DNA of 64,000 bases from Pleurostoma richardsiae (taxonomy: Eukaryota; Ascomycota; Sordariomycetes; Calosphaeriales; Pleurostomataceae). The stretch spans positions 1-64,000 of the forward strand of contig JANBVO010000039.1 of assembly GCA_030052745.1 (NCBI GenBank), in the 5' to 3' direction. A model generated the notes under the pieces. It saw only the letters and a program-made list of their open reading frames with translations, was not told the DNA's origin and ran no database searches. Below are positions 1 through 11,633 of this stretch, one piece after another. A program made the translations under genes and the position numbers. How positions within the stretch are numbered: the first letter of the stretch is position 1; each line of letters begins with the position of its first letter.

Positions 1-860
1 TCTCTGGCTGTCTCTCTGGCTGTCTCTCTGGCTGTCTCTCTGGCTGTCTCTCTGGCTGTCTCTCTGGCTGTCTCTCTTGCTGTCTCTCTGGCTGTCTCTC
101 TGGCTGTCTCTCTGGCTGTCTCTCTGGCTGTTTCCCTGGCTAGTCGTCTGGCTGTGAGCCTGGCTGTCTCTTTGGCTGTTACCTTGGTTATTACCTTAGT
201 TGTCTTTCTGGTTATTTCCCTGGCTACTACCTTAGTTGTTACCCTGGCTGCTACCTTAGTTCTTTGTTTCCCTAGCTGTCTCCCTGGCTGTTCCCCTGGC
301 TGTTCCCCTGGCTGTTCCCCTGGCTGTTCCCCTGGTTGTTTAGCTGGCTGTTTAGCTGGCCTTTAGTTATCTCTCTAACTATCTTTCTAGCTAGTTCTTT
401 AGTTGGTTTTTTGACTATTTATCTAACAGTTAGGAAATAAACTAAGAAAACAACTAGAAAGCCAGTCAAAGAACTAGCCAGAAAGATAGCCAGAAAGCTA
501 ACCAGAGAGACAGCCAGAGAGACAGCCAGAGAGATAGCCAAGGTAACAACTAAGGTAACAGCCAGGGAGATGGCTAGACAGCCAGCCAGGCTTACAGCTA
601 GAAAGACAGCCATGGAAACAGCCAGGGTAATAACCAAAGAAATAGCCAAAGAAATAGCCAAGGAAATAGCCAAAGAAATAGCCAAGGAAATAGCCAAAGA
701 AATAGCTAAACGGCTAGCCAGACGGCGAACCAGACGGCCAGAGAAACAGCCAGAGAGACAGCCAGAGAGACAGCCAGAGAGACAACAAGAAAGACAGCCA
801 AAGAGACAACAAGAGAGACAACTAGACAGCCAAAGAGACAGTCAGAGGACCAACTAGGAG
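1..860. repeat. Minisatellite arranged as a large inverted repeat
   Basis: The left part (about 1-360) is a head-to-tail array of a 12-base unit, CTGGCTGTCTCT, almost perfect for the first 130 bases and then degenerating into variants such as CTGGCTGTTCCC. The right part (about 440-860) carries the reverse complement of the same unit (AGAGACAGCCAG), including a run of AAATAGCCAAAG-type variants. The two arms face each other across an AT-rich, imperfectly palindromic centre near 370-440. The open reading frames across it, which read as repeated LAVSLAVS or KEIAKEIA, are a by-product of a period divisible by three and are not genes. The array starts at base 1, so it probably continues outside the window. 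Confidence 0.9.
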
Positions 861-1232
861 GGATAGCCGGAGGGCGTACTAGAGAGTTAGCTGAGATAAA
901 TCAAGTAACTTAAACACTTATAAGATATATTTTATATAGATAGATACCTAAGAACTAGATCTATTTCCTAAACGTAACTATAAACCGAATAGAATTACAT
1001 TGAGTAAGAAATATGCCTAAGAATAGATAAAATCGGGAATCTGGTCATCTCGCGATCCGACGTGTGTGGGGGAATGAAAAAAAGTGGGGGGCGAACACGA
1101 GCTTGCAATAGACAGTAGTGCAAGGGGTAAGTAGGTAGTTAGCTGTTACGACTGACCGCCTCCTCATTGAATTGAGCCACGGAGGTAGGTGAGAATAGCA
1201 GCGGCGCATCCACAAGCGTCCCACACCTGCAA
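861..1232. other. AT-rich spacer between minisatellite and tRNA
   Basis: About 900-1030 is strongly AT-rich, with a TATATAGATAGATA-like stretch near 925-950, and then returns to ordinary composition before the tRNA. I see no coding sequence. The AT-rich part may be decayed repeat sequence, but no element can be recognised. Confidence 0.5.
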
Positions 1233-1304
1233 GCCCTTCTAGCTCATCGGTAGAGCGCTTCACTAGTAATGAAGAGGTGATCAGTTCGATTCTGATGAAG
1301 GGCA
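1233..1304 (+). tRNA. tRNA-Thr (anticodon AGT)
   Basis: A 72-base cloverleaf can be drawn by hand with no intron. The acceptor arms GCCCTTC and GAAGGGC pair perfectly. The D stem is GCTC/GAGC, the anticodon stem CTTCA/TGAAG closes a 7-base loop CTAGTAA with AGT at the anticodon position, and the T arm is ATCAG-TTCGATT-CTGAT. The discriminator base is A and no CCA is encoded, as expected for a eukaryotic nuclear tRNA. Anticodon AGT (IGU after editing) reads ACU/ACC threonine codons. A run of six T follows 27 bases downstream. Confidence 0.95.
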
Positions 1305-1330
1305 TCTAAGGGGATGATGTCCAATCCCAG

Positions 1331-1336
1331 TTTTTT
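1331..1336 (+). terminator. RNA polymerase III T-run terminator of the tRNA
   Basis: Six consecutive T residues lie 27 bases after the mature 3' end of the tRNA-Thr. This is the first T-run of useful length downstream, so it is the likely pol III stop. Confidence 0.6.
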
Positions 1337-1929
1337 GTCCGTCTTTCTTGGTCGCACTGGGAAGGCTGTCCCCCTTTTTGGCCCCTGGTGCTAAGACTCA
1401 AGCCCGGTACGGAAATACAATTCAGGGTTTAACTAGCAGTACGGACGGAGTCTCTCAGCCACATGTGGCGCGTTGTTTCCCCCTAGGTACCTTAGTACCG
1501 AGGGGTTAAGTGTGCGTGCAGGCTAAGCTGTATTGGGCTTGACCCCTACTTGAGCTCTCGGTTGCCCAGGGAAACGGAGCCAAACCAAAATAAACGGACG
1601 GGCTGGACCTTCCTTGAACATTCAAATGCAATCCACACCAGCCAGCCCAAAGAGGTCGACGTCACCAAGACAAGTCGATTCTTGTTTGCGCATCTTGCAG
1701 CCGGTTCTTCTTTCTTGTCCTTATTCCTCGCGGCTCTGGCTTGACTGCCACGTTGCAATAACAATATCCTTCACAATATCCTCCCGTTGACTCTTTGCCC
1801 ACCGAGAAGAGCTGAGCAAAGAAGCTGTCCGTCGATAAGAGCACCGCGCGCCTCGTCAAAAGGAGAGCGTGGTGACGGGACGACGAGCTGTTGGGCCGAC
1901 TTGTTGCACGGTCTTGCGAAGCGCCCATC

Positions 1930-4900
1930 ATGGTCGCCATGGATCCTGGAGCATCCTCCATCTCCGTCGCAGGTCAGTAGCTGCTTCTTGACCAGCCCTT
2001 TTCTGGGTGTGCAGCGGCGATTTAAATGCTGACTAGCCTCCGCGATGCAGTCCGAGTGCGACCCTTCACAATTCGAGAAGCGGCTCAACTGTGAGATAAT
2101 CCATCTTTCGCCTCTTGTGACTTAGCTGACGGGCAAACCACAGAGTGAGGAATGACGATGGCACCGTTTTTCTTGGCGACGGCTCTCTCGCCGCAGCACC
2201 TGCGCCTAAACTGAAGCAGAGTGGCATCCGATCAGTTATCAAGGTCGTAGACGACAGATGCCTGTATGTCTCTCGGCCAGCCCTTTTTCTGGCGAATGTC
2301 GCTGACAGCTGGGTACCTTCAGCGTGTTCGATCCCCCGGAGGACAATCCTGTGCAGAAATTCTCTCGATCAGTTGTCCCGAACGGCAAGAAGGTCAAAGA
2401 TCAAGTCTTTGCATTCGACCGTATCTTCGATGATAACGCCACCCAGACCGATGTTTACGAAGGCACCACGAAGAAATTGCTGGACAGCGTACTCGATGGC
2501 TACAATGCGACCGTCTTTGCGTACGGAGCTACAGGATGCGGAAAGACTCACACCATCACCGGAACGTCACAGCAGCCGGGGATTATCTTCCTGACGATGC
2601 AGGAGCTGTTCGAGAAGATCCACGAGCGAAGCGAGGAAAAGGTCACTGAGATATCGCTGTCTTATCTCGAGATATACAATGAGACCATCCGTGACCTGCT
2701 CGTACCAGGCGGCAGTAAACAGGGTCTCATGCTTCGAGAGGACTCCCACCAGGCTGTCACTGTTGCCGGATTGACGAGTCACCACCCCAAAGACGTGCAG
2801 GAGGTTATGGACATGATTGTCCAGGGCAATGAGTACAGAACAGTGTCACCGACGGAAGCGAATGCTACCTCCTCCCGGTCACACGCTGTGCTCCAGATCA
2901 ACGTCGCCCAGAAGGACCGGAACGCGGACGTCAACGAGCCGCACACAATGGCAACTCTTAGCATCATCGATTTGGCCGGCAGCGAACGTGCGAGTGCGAC
3001 CAAGAACCGCGGTGAGCGCCTGTTGGAGGGTGCCAATATCAACAAGTCGCTGCTTGCCCTTGGGAGCTGCATCAACGCGCTCTGTGACCCTCGCAAGAAG
3101 AACCACGTGCCGTACCGCAACAGCAAGCTCACCAGACTGCTCAAGTTCTCTCTTGGCGGCAATTGCAAGACGGTGATGATCGTCTGCGTCAGCCCTTCCA
3201 GCGCGCATTTTGACGAAACGCAAAACACCCTCCGGTACGCAAATCGAGCCAAGAATATTCAGACAAAGGTGACGAGAAACGTTTTCAACGTCAACCGCCA
3301 CGTCAAGGATTTCTTGGTCAAGATCGACGAGCAGATGGCACTCATAAACGAGCTCAAGGCACAACAGAAGGATGCCGAGAATGTCTTCTTTGCGAAATTC
3401 CGCAAGAATCTAGAGAGGAGAGAGGCTGTAGCTCGGGAGGGCATCCAGCGTATCCGAGTCGCCTATGAGAACTCCACGCCAGAGCGGCAGGAGAAGATTG
3501 CCACGATGAAGAAGCTGAAGGCATTTGAGAGACGGATAGCTCTGCTCTCGGCTTGGCTTGCCTCCTTTGACGCCCTCTGCGAAGCACGAGAGGACGAGGA
3601 TGCCATGCCACCGAACCTAGTGGCAATGCGGAAGACGGCGCAAGGCATCCTGGCGGAATTGGAGAACAGCCGCCATCACCTGCACCAAAAGCTAGAGAAA
3701 TCCAACTGGGAGCGTGCGATTGACACGGCTCTTCAGCACAGCATCTCACAGCTTCCGTCAGGTGACGGAAACACTGACTGTGGTGAGGTGGCGACCCTCG
3801 CGCGGGAAACCGAGTTGTTGAAGTCCAACTTCATGCGCGAGGCCTACCAGCAGACCCTGGAGCAAGAGAAAGCGGGCGACGCGTCAGTGATGCAAGTTCT
3901 CCTGACAGCGCAGTTCGAGATCATCGCGGCGATGTCGGATACCCTTGCGATGGATGAGGAAGAAGCCATAACGCACGCAAAGGATATCATCCACAGGCTC
4001 CTTGAGACGGGCTATGCTGCTGCCTCTCATGTCATCAAGCCAGATGGATCCATGCCACGTGTGGAGATATTTCCGCCCAGCAAGAGAGGAACGCCAAAGA
4101 GAAAGAAGATGGTCAACATTCAAGCGAGGCCTGTCGCGGCCCCAGCTCTAGCATCCTTCTCGTCGGTCCAGCAACAAAACTTGGTGTCACCGATGAAGTC
4201 GTCGCCCCGTCGCCGGAAAGTAATGAACGCGCGGAAGGGTGTATCTTTCACCCCCGTCAAGAAGAAGTCTCCGTCCAAGCGCATGGTGCGTTGGCGAGAT
4301 GACGAGACAGAGGAAGGGACGCTCGCCGACTTTGAGAAAACACCCCAGAAGTCCCAGCCAACCCCAGAGTACAGCTCATTGGAGAAGTCGGAGGCTAGCA
4401 TCGAATTGCCGGCCGCGCCTTCGTACCTTCAGCCATCTGAAGAAACGTCCGACTCTAGCCCCTCACTGATCATGCCCGAAGTAACCAGTATTTCGGCCGC
4501 GAAGCCTAACAGGTTCCAGGCCGGTTTCCTTTCAAAGGCGCGCGCATCCCGTGACAACGGCTCGCCCGTCCCAGAAGCTCCAACGCTGTCTCTGAATCTC
4601 GCCAACTCGTCGGATTCAGAAGACAGGCCCACGCCGCTCAAGTCACTCGATATTGGGAGAACAGCTAACCACTTGACTCCCCCGCCAAGCACGTTTGGCC
4701 GAAGCCCCAAACAAGCTGCGACATCGCCCGACGAGAATAATCCCCCTACAGCCACTGCCCGGCGGTCACCTTCTGCTTCCGCATCGGCCTCTGACTCCGA
4801 CTCATCCTCGCTCATTGACACCAAGAATCTGCGTTCTGCCCTCAATTCGGTAAAGAGACGGGAGCGTCTGTCGTCCATGGGTGGCACGGCCGCCTCGAAT

Positions 4901-5287
4901 GCCAAACGGACGTCCACATCATCGCAGTCGAGCGGGCCGGTTGCCCACCATCGCGCCTCGAATTCCTACTCTGGGCCCTTGGCGTCTTCCACCAACGGAA
5001 TCTCCCGCCAGAGACGCCGATCTGCGGATAGGACGGAGCGTCGCCGTAGTCCCCCAATGTCGTGCTCGCCTACCAGTGATGGGCGGGCGTTGACCGCGGG
5101 CCAGGCGCGGCGGATGAACATGGGCGGTAGCTTGAGGGTGGAGGGCGCCGTCAGCCCACGGGGTCTGGGCGACAGGGGCCGCGACGATGGCAAGACTAGG
5201 AGGATCACCATCGGGGGACCCGGCATGGCAGCGCTGGCAGGTGCACCAGCGCGGCCGGCACCAAGGCCAAGCGTTGCCTGGAGATGA
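1930..5287 (+). CDS. KIP3: Kinesin-8 family motor protein (Kip3/KipB type)
   Basis: Plus-end microtubule motor that controls microtubule length, spindle positioning and nuclear movement. Exons are 1930-1972, 2051-2090, 2144-2263 and 2323-5287 (introns of 78, 53 and 59 bases), giving 1055 residues. An in-frame ATG at 1939 sits in a better context (GCCATGG), so the protein may be three residues shorter. The first three small exons encode the first motor strand (VRVRPF) and the family signature VVDDRCL. The motor domain fills about residues 10-380: P-loop GATGCGKT near 136-143, switch I NATSSRSH, switch II DLAGSERAS, and NINKSLLALG. A charged, partly coiled region follows to about 600, then a long basic Ser/Thr/Pro-rich tail without clear domain, as usual for fungal kinesin-8. 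Family assignment is strong; the symbol is by homology. Confidence 0.93.
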
Positions 5288-6100
5288 GTTATGAAGGTTC
5301 ACGTCAGCACACATCTTTCGGGTTGCCTTTGGCGTCTGTTCTGTCGACGGTCATAGCTCGGGTGTTGGAAGGAGTTGTCTGTGTCTATTTAGGGCGTCGT
5401 GACATGATGTCGCCGCCCGACTTGTGTTTCATTTCTCTGTGTCGATATTTGCTCCCGGATCCTTTGGCGTCCAGCCGGCCGTGCCGCGAGGACAATGGAG
5501 TCTGTAGCATCGGTGTACTACTACTAATATGGGTGGTCGCGGCATAGTGAATATTACTCGTTCTATATGATGCAACGTTTTCGTGGGTTTGGCATCTGTT
5601 GAATCCTGTCATTGCTTTGCAGTCACACAGATCTTAAATGAGTGTTTGCTGTGGCACCATGAAGCAGCTGGCTAGTCCTGATATCTGTACCGTAATCATG
5701 CCGCAAGAGGGAAAGAGATGGATTTATCGATGGCTTCGAACATCTCGAGCGTCTTTGCATGACACATTGCTCTGGAGCTCGCATCTTTCTTGAGGATATG
5801 GAGCTTGCCAGTGTCTATGAAGTTTGCCAGCACGTGATCGCACTCAAGCTACGGGGGCAGTAAGTACAACTCATTCAACAAAAGTGGGTCACTGGGGTTT
5901 CCACTGCTCAACCAGCAGATGTGGCAGAGGTGTGGCGGCGGGACGGGCCATAATTTATCCTTCTTCCTCCCACACAACAGGGCAGGCTAGCACCGAAATT
6001 TGCAAAATTGCCGGCGAAAATCCCACGCTTCACGACAACATCATCGAACCCTTTCCACCACACCCACGAGCACCGAAAGCGCCGGCAAACAACCGCGAAA
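5288..6100. other. Intergenic: kinesin 3' side and eL42 promoter
   Basis: About 810 bases with no supported gene. The last 100-150 bases before the eL42 ATG are CA- and CAAC-rich (ACGACAACATC, CCACCACACCCACG), the usual look of a 5' leader of a highly expressed fungal gene. No TATA box can be called with confidence. Confidence 0.4.
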
Positions 6101-6524
6101 ATGGTGAACGTTCCCAAGACCCGGAAGACGTTCTGCGCCAGCAAGCAGTGCGGCAAGCACCAGCTGCACAAGGTCACCCAGTACAAGGCCGGCAAGGCCT
6201 CGCCCTTCGCGCAGGGTAAGCGCCGGTACGATCGCAAGCAGTCCGGTTACGGTGGTCAGACGAAGCCCGTCTTCCACAAGAAGGCCAAGACTACGAAGAA
6301 GGTCGTCCTCCGGCTCGAGTGCTCCGCGTGCAAGGCGAAGAAGCAGCTGCCCCTCAAGCGGTGCAAGCACTTCGAACTCGGGTGCGTTCCCCTCCCACTA
6401 GACCCCTCGTCTCGCATGGCGCTTTTACCCTGCGTCGGGAGGACACTTTTTTTGGCTGACTTTTTTTTTTTCCAAAATCTGCAGCGGTGACAAGAAGCAG
6501 AAGGGTCAGGCTCTGGTTTTCTAA
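6101..6524 (+). CDS. RPL42: 60S ribosomal protein eL42 (L36a/L44 family)
   Basis: Component of the large ribosomal subunit near the E site. Exons 6101-6381 and 6485-6524 encode 106 residues, exactly the family length. The sequence begins [12 protein letters not shown] and ends [12 protein letters not shown], both hallmarks of eL42. Two cysteine pairs (C12/C17 and the CSAC pair near 72-77) form the zinc site. The 103-base intron interrupts the codon after HFELG, has a GTGCGT donor and a long T-run before its acceptor. Residue 56 is proline (TKPVF), the form associated with cycloheximide sensitivity in other fungi; Gln at this position gives resistance. Confidence 0.97.
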
Positions 6525-8174
6525 ACGGTCCCCGGTTGGGCCCGCGGCGTCTTGCGATCGGAAGCATGGAGGTGGTCTCGATGATCTTGACATGGGAACG
6601 TTGCTGGGGCTGAGAGAAAGGCATGGACAAGGAAGGTTCGGACGCGGAACGACACACGAGCACAACACCACCACTGCGTCGATTCGTCTGTTCTTCTTCC
6701 ATCCACGAGTGTTACTAGCGGCACCGCACCGAGGCCGACTGCATCTGCTTGGGAGGGTTTGGGGACCAGGATTATCAAAATAATATTCGGGTTCTCCGTC
6801 ATCTTATTGCTGAGGTGTTATTTCGACTGCTGTGTCGAGAGGGTACAGGCCTCTGAGCTTGCGCAACTCATCGGATGGTGATAGACCGAACAAGGATCGA
6901 TTGTCTGGTTTACAATCTCTTGCGGTCCATCTCCACAGCGTATCCTGCCTACCTCGTTACGAATGTCAGTTTGGGGAGGTTGCCAAGAGTCAGATGCGCT
7001 CAACCCTGGTGCTAGGTATTCTGCTGCCGAAGAGCTGCGACGCTTCCACGAGGTAGGTGAACATCGGACGGAAAGAAATCTGTGCTCGCGATTCCTCATG
7101 TGGTCTCGCGCTTGCTCTTGAGTCTGTATACTGCTCGGTCCTTTCCGCGGCGTCTCAGGATCTTCTGTTGCCATCTCGGCGCCGTCCCGTCGTTTGTTTT
7201 ATCTCATACAACTGTGACTCGCTCAATAGCCGCGTAATGGCGGTCCATCGTATGAGATCTTCTGCAAGTCCCCCTTCCATTACTGAACCCCATATGTGCA
7301 CTCCTTGTAATGAACCTATCCCAAAGACTAGTAGGCAACAATGACCGCCTCCCGAGGGCTGCACTGCTTTATTGAGCGCCTCCCTACCCCCGTGCTTGTC
7401 GTGGATAGCGCGTCACGAAGAAGTGTCTTCTAGGGCTCTCATATCTCGAGCAGCTATTGGCGCTGTTATCGTACTTTAAGGACCCTAGATGGGACTGGAC
7501 AGTAATATTCGCCGAAGCCGTCGCCGCTGTGCATGAGTCACTAGTTCGTGCTGATATCACGGATCATGCAATGCATCGGAGGATATCAATCTTCCCGCCG
7601 TTGCAGGGATGAACGCCCATTGTGCATATGCTATCCACTTATCTCAGTAGGGGAAAAATGGTGCGTGGTTCATTATCCCTACTGCGTGGCGTGGATCACG
7701 TTGGAAGCGAGTAAGAAGGGTGACGGACATGACCCTTGGCGACGGGCGTCCTTTCTAACTTCACACACACGGCGCTCCGAGATGGACTGCTCCTCTCGTG
7801 TAGGAACTCCCTTTTCGGCATATCGCTTTGGCTAGGCAATGGCTTTAGAACCAGTCTTGCTGTTTGCATTCCAGTTTCCGAGCGGTCCCTTGACGCTCAT
7901 TCTGATTCCATCACCAACCCCCCTGAAGTCAACGTTAAACTTACAGTCGGAGAGGCACGGGGAAATTTACGGTCACTGTGAAGATGAAGTCGGTGCCAGG
8001 GGTATCATCGCATTTCATTTCAGTCCAAATGTGACTGGGTAGATATCAAACACAAGCTCAAAGCCCAAAGATTCATGACGTCTCTCATCCCACTCCTCAG
8101 TGGGTTGGCTGCTGTCCAGCACAGCAAGCTTACTAGCGAGTCCCACACTGATGGCATCCACCCGGCTCCCCTCC
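6525..8174. other. Gene-free stretch (1.65 kb)
   Basis: Only short open frames without family resemblance are present, and none can be joined by plausible splice sites into a convincing protein. Base composition is ordinary. I see no repeat, tRNA or element here. Confidence 0.5.
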
Positions 8175-8853
8175 TCACAGGATGAGGAGAGCAGCGGCAC
8201 CAACAGCAGCCAGCAGCCCCGAGGCAGCAGCGAACCTAACGTTCCGCCCAGGCGCGGCGCTGCCTGAGTCGCCTGCGCCGCAGCTCCCCGTCGCGCTGGC
8301 GGTCTTCTCGGCGCCGGCCGTGATGGCCACCTGGAAGCGATGGTAGTCGGTGCCGGAGAGGACGGTCTGCGTGGCTGTGGCGGTCTGCTGGCCATTGGCC
8401 TTGACGCTGACGCTGGCGCTGCAGGTTGCCGCTGTGGTGCCGTCCAGCTTGCAGGACTCCCACACCGAGACCGTGGCATCCACGCCATTGGCTGAGCTCT
8501 TGGTCACGATGGAGGCCTCGTAGATAGCCGGACCCTCGGTCAAGGTCAAGATCTGTGACGGCTGTTAACTGTGCGCTTCGATCTCTCTTGTGCCTTTGGT
8601 CTTTCATGTGGAGAGAGCTCGCGTAAAGGGGAACACGTACTGGAGCGTCGGGGCCACAGGTTGCTGGGCCGACAGGGCCGCTTGTGCACTGGATAGCGTA
8701 GACGGTCTCGTCGGCGCAGGCGGAGACGACGGAGGCGACGTACCCGGCGTCGCCATCCATGTCATCGTTTATGAAGAGGTTGACGGTGCTGTTTTCGGCG
8801 ATAGCGGCACCTGCCAGAAGGGCGACGGCGGTGGCAGCAATGAAGGAGCGCAT
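8175..8853 (-). CDS. Small secreted protein, probably GPI-anchored cell-surface protein
   Basis: Two exons, 8853-8641 and 8552-8175, joined across an 88-base intron (GTACGT donor, CACAG acceptor, phase 0), give 196 residues. Residues 1-19 (MRSFIAATAVALLAGAAIA) are a clean signal peptide. The mature part is Ser/Thr/Ala-rich with six cysteines, three in each exon-encoded half, and one N-glycosylation sequon at NST just after the cleavage site. The C-terminus is Gly/Ser/Ala-rich followed by a hydrophobic tail ending AALLIL with no charged end, the usual layout of a GPI-attachment signal. I do not recognise a named domain. It probably sits on the plasma membrane or wall. Confidence 0.8.
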
Positions 8854-9858
8854 GATGGCTGGCAAACAAGGTAGTGCCGTGGAACGCTGAGTCGGGAGCT
8901 CTGAGGGCTGGAAGAGGGGACTTGGAAATGTCGGCGAGCGATGGTTCCTGCTACAAATCACGAAGGTGCGCATCGACCCGGTCACACATATATACTTGCC
9001 CACCCGTCTCCGTCAGGGATCAAGAGGCTTCGCACATGCTGGTCTAGCCATCGTCGCGCAGGCCTCAGCCGAGTCGGCGCTGCAGAAGGAGCGCTGCCAA
9101 GACTAGGCATGATCCCCCTGGTGTCTGGCCGGGGTTATGTGCTTCAAAGAGCCTAGGCAGGGTGTCGGTAGGAAGGTAGGTGGCAATTTGGCGCCTCGTA
9201 CAGCGTACCTAGACTATTAATTTCATCCCCTGGAGCTAGGCCGCTATGCTCATCTCAAAGCGCTTGACGTTGATTGGGAGGACGGCATTGTAGTTTGCGG
9301 CACAGCAGCTCCCAGCCATGACATGATCTCATTCGAGCCTTCGAAGGATTCAACGGTGCTCAGCCGCAGCGCTCAAGCAGCCAGTCAGCGTCCGGCCGGC
9401 CAGATCCACATCCGGGATCACGCATCCGCTGATATTGAGTCAAATTTAGAGTTGGCGCGCCGTTGGCGAGCTTGAGGAACTGGGGCTGCTGGTGAACCGG
9501 GGTCAGGTGCTTGTGTCTGCCTTGTCTGCCTTTTCTGCCTCGGGGAGAGGGGTCATCACAGACGATCTCGCCGCCGTGTGAGGTAGGCCAAGGCGGGTGG
9601 ACGGCACAAGTAACGTGTAAAGCGAAGCAGACAAGGCAGAGCAGGTCAACAGAGTGCGGAGGACAGGCTCGCAGGATCGAGTGATCAACACAGGGTAGGT
9701 TCGTTTCACTGGCTGGTGTAGGACAAATCGGGTCGACGAATCTGTGTGTACCTGCGACTGCAACTGCCCGCAACATGGACGAAGGAAGTGCTAGCTGAGT
9801 TCTACATGTAACAAGAAGATTCACGCTGAAGAGCGCGGTCGATTCCATGGCCTGACAG
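8854..9858. other. Intergenic stretch (1.0 kb)
   Basis: This lies upstream of the secreted-protein gene and downstream of the glycosyltransferase. It contains no supported coding sequence. Near 9590-9660 there are short repeats of GCAGACAAGGCAG type, too degenerate to call an element. Confidence 0.4.
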
Positions 9859-11633
9859 TCACTGCTTGACTGCCGTCGCCGTTGCGACGTCTAGGATCTC
9901 CCTTGCCGCCCTGTTCCGACCTTCACCCTCTGGGAACTTAGTCGCCAGCGTCTTGGCCCGCGCCCGCATATCGGCTGATCGAGGGCCGTACACTACCTCA
10001 ATCAAAGCCGCGCCCAGTTCCGCTCGCGACCAGCGTGGCTTTGCCTTCTTGTTGGCCCACCGCCCGATGCCGAGCAGCTCCGCCCGGTTTGCGAAATCAA
10101 AGCAGTCGGCCCATGGCGGGAGCACGACCTGTGGGACACCGGCGCTATGGAGCAGGGGTCAGCACATTGCACGCCGGTTGATTCAATGTCGCAGGACACG
10201 TTGCCGAGCGGGCGACTGCAAGACATGAGAGATGACTCACCAAAGAGCCTCGTGGAAGGAGCTCGCTCCGCCGTGGTTCACTGAGCATACCACGCCGCCT
10301 GTCTCCAGCACCGCCTTTGGCTCGGCCGTCACCCAGTCCGTGATGCGCACGCGGTCCGCATCCATCTCCGGGCCCAGGACGTCCCTGAGCGCCGGGAACG
10401 GCCCTGCGCGCTCGTGCGGATCGAACAGATCCCCCGGCACTTTCTTCCTCGCCATCTTCCACAAGACCTGCAACGGGCCAGGCGCCGCCTCCGGCTCCGT
10501 CTCGCTTCCCCCTGGCTCTGTGGTTTTGCCTGAAGCACCGGCTCCAGCACCGGCTGCGTAATCCAGAAGTTCGCGTAGCGCGTGTGCCATCTCCAGCGCC
10601 TCGGCGACATCGTACTCCACGTGCGTGCCCAGGGCGATGTACACGGTCGGCCCCCTGCGCAACCAGGCGTGCAGCTCTGGGTCCACGTCCGTGACGGCCG
10701 GAGCAGCCCGCACGATGGGCCCGCATGGCACGACGTAGCCGGGGATATACGCGAAGGGGTAGTCGATCTCAGGGCTATTGGCAGTGAGGATGCGCAGGCC
10801 TTTCGGTGGGGCGCGCAGCACGCCCAGCTCGTTGGCTGTTAGCAGCTCGACGTCAGAGCCGATGTTGTCGCGGATAAACGCAGAGGTGGAGCGCAGCCGG
10901 GAGTCGGCCAGGAGAGCGTATCCCGCCACGAGGTTGAGGAGGATGTTACGCGGGATGTGGTACCAGGGGAGGGGAAAGGGCAAGGCAGAGCAGACGCTAA
11001 GCGGTGAGATACGACATCAGCTCACCGGTCTGCTGGGATGTGGGAAGGGAGCACTCACAGGGGGTACTTCCACAGCATGGCTAGGTGAGGCTGCAGGGGC
11101 ACGACGAAGTCCTTGACGGTGTTTGGAGCCAGGACGAGCCAGTTCACCTTCTTGTGATGGCACAGCGTCAGCGCCGGCGTGAAAAGGGGGTCCACGGCCG
11201 TGACGTCCGGGCCGACCTCACCGAGCACACGCTCGACCTCGCGGTAGTTGACGGCGAACTCTTCGTTCTCGTACGGCTGCATGATGGCCGGGATCATCGC
11301 GATGTTATGCGCGGAGCCGGACAGGGTCGGCGGAAGGTCCATGGCGTTCGTGAGGCCGAGGGAGGGGCGGTCGGCGGCCTCGTGCCGGCTCACGCCACGG
11401 ATTTCGTGGAACACGATGGGCTTTGGCTTGACCGAGGTAGACGTCTTGATCGCGTACTCAGAGGTGGCCCGCACGGCGAATTCGAGATCGGTGAAGGATC
11501 CGATATGGATCTCCGTGTCTGGAGCGAGGTGCATGAGGGCATGCGCTGTCGCAAGGACGACATTGGCCTGTCCATACTCCGTGTTTGTGAAAAGGAGGAT
11601 CTTCCTCGCTGGGGACGAAGTAGAGGCTGCCAT
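9859..11633 (-). CDS. UDP-glycosyltransferase (GT1 family)
   Basis: Transfers a sugar from a UDP-sugar to a small lipophilic acceptor. Exons 11633-11059, 10996-10241 and 10144-9859 (introns of 62 and 96 bases) give 538 residues. The N-terminal acceptor half starts KILLFTNTEYGQANVV. The C-terminal nucleotide-sugar half carries the GT1 signature: VYIALGTHVEY, then VNHGGASSFHEAL split by intron 2 and continuing CAGVPQVVLPPWADCFDFANR. An in-frame ATG lies 20 codons upstream (11693), but the extra residues look unlike the family, so I prefer 11633. The MDR oxidoreductase at 12258-13340 lies upstream on the same strand, so the two may act on one compound. The acceptor is unknown. Confidence 0.88.

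Noticed and set aside
154-857. Open frames of 70-95 codons in the minisatellite, on both strands
   Set aside because: The 12-base unit has a period divisible by three, so frames stay open by default. The products are simple repeats without any sign of a real protein.
1045-1305. 86-codon minus-strand frame
   Set aside because: It overlaps the tRNA-Thr in antisense and has no family features.
2779-5314. Several long frames antisense to the kinesin gene
   Set aside because: They mirror the GC-rich coding sequence of the motor and tail; the plus strand encodes a complete, motif-bearing kinesin.
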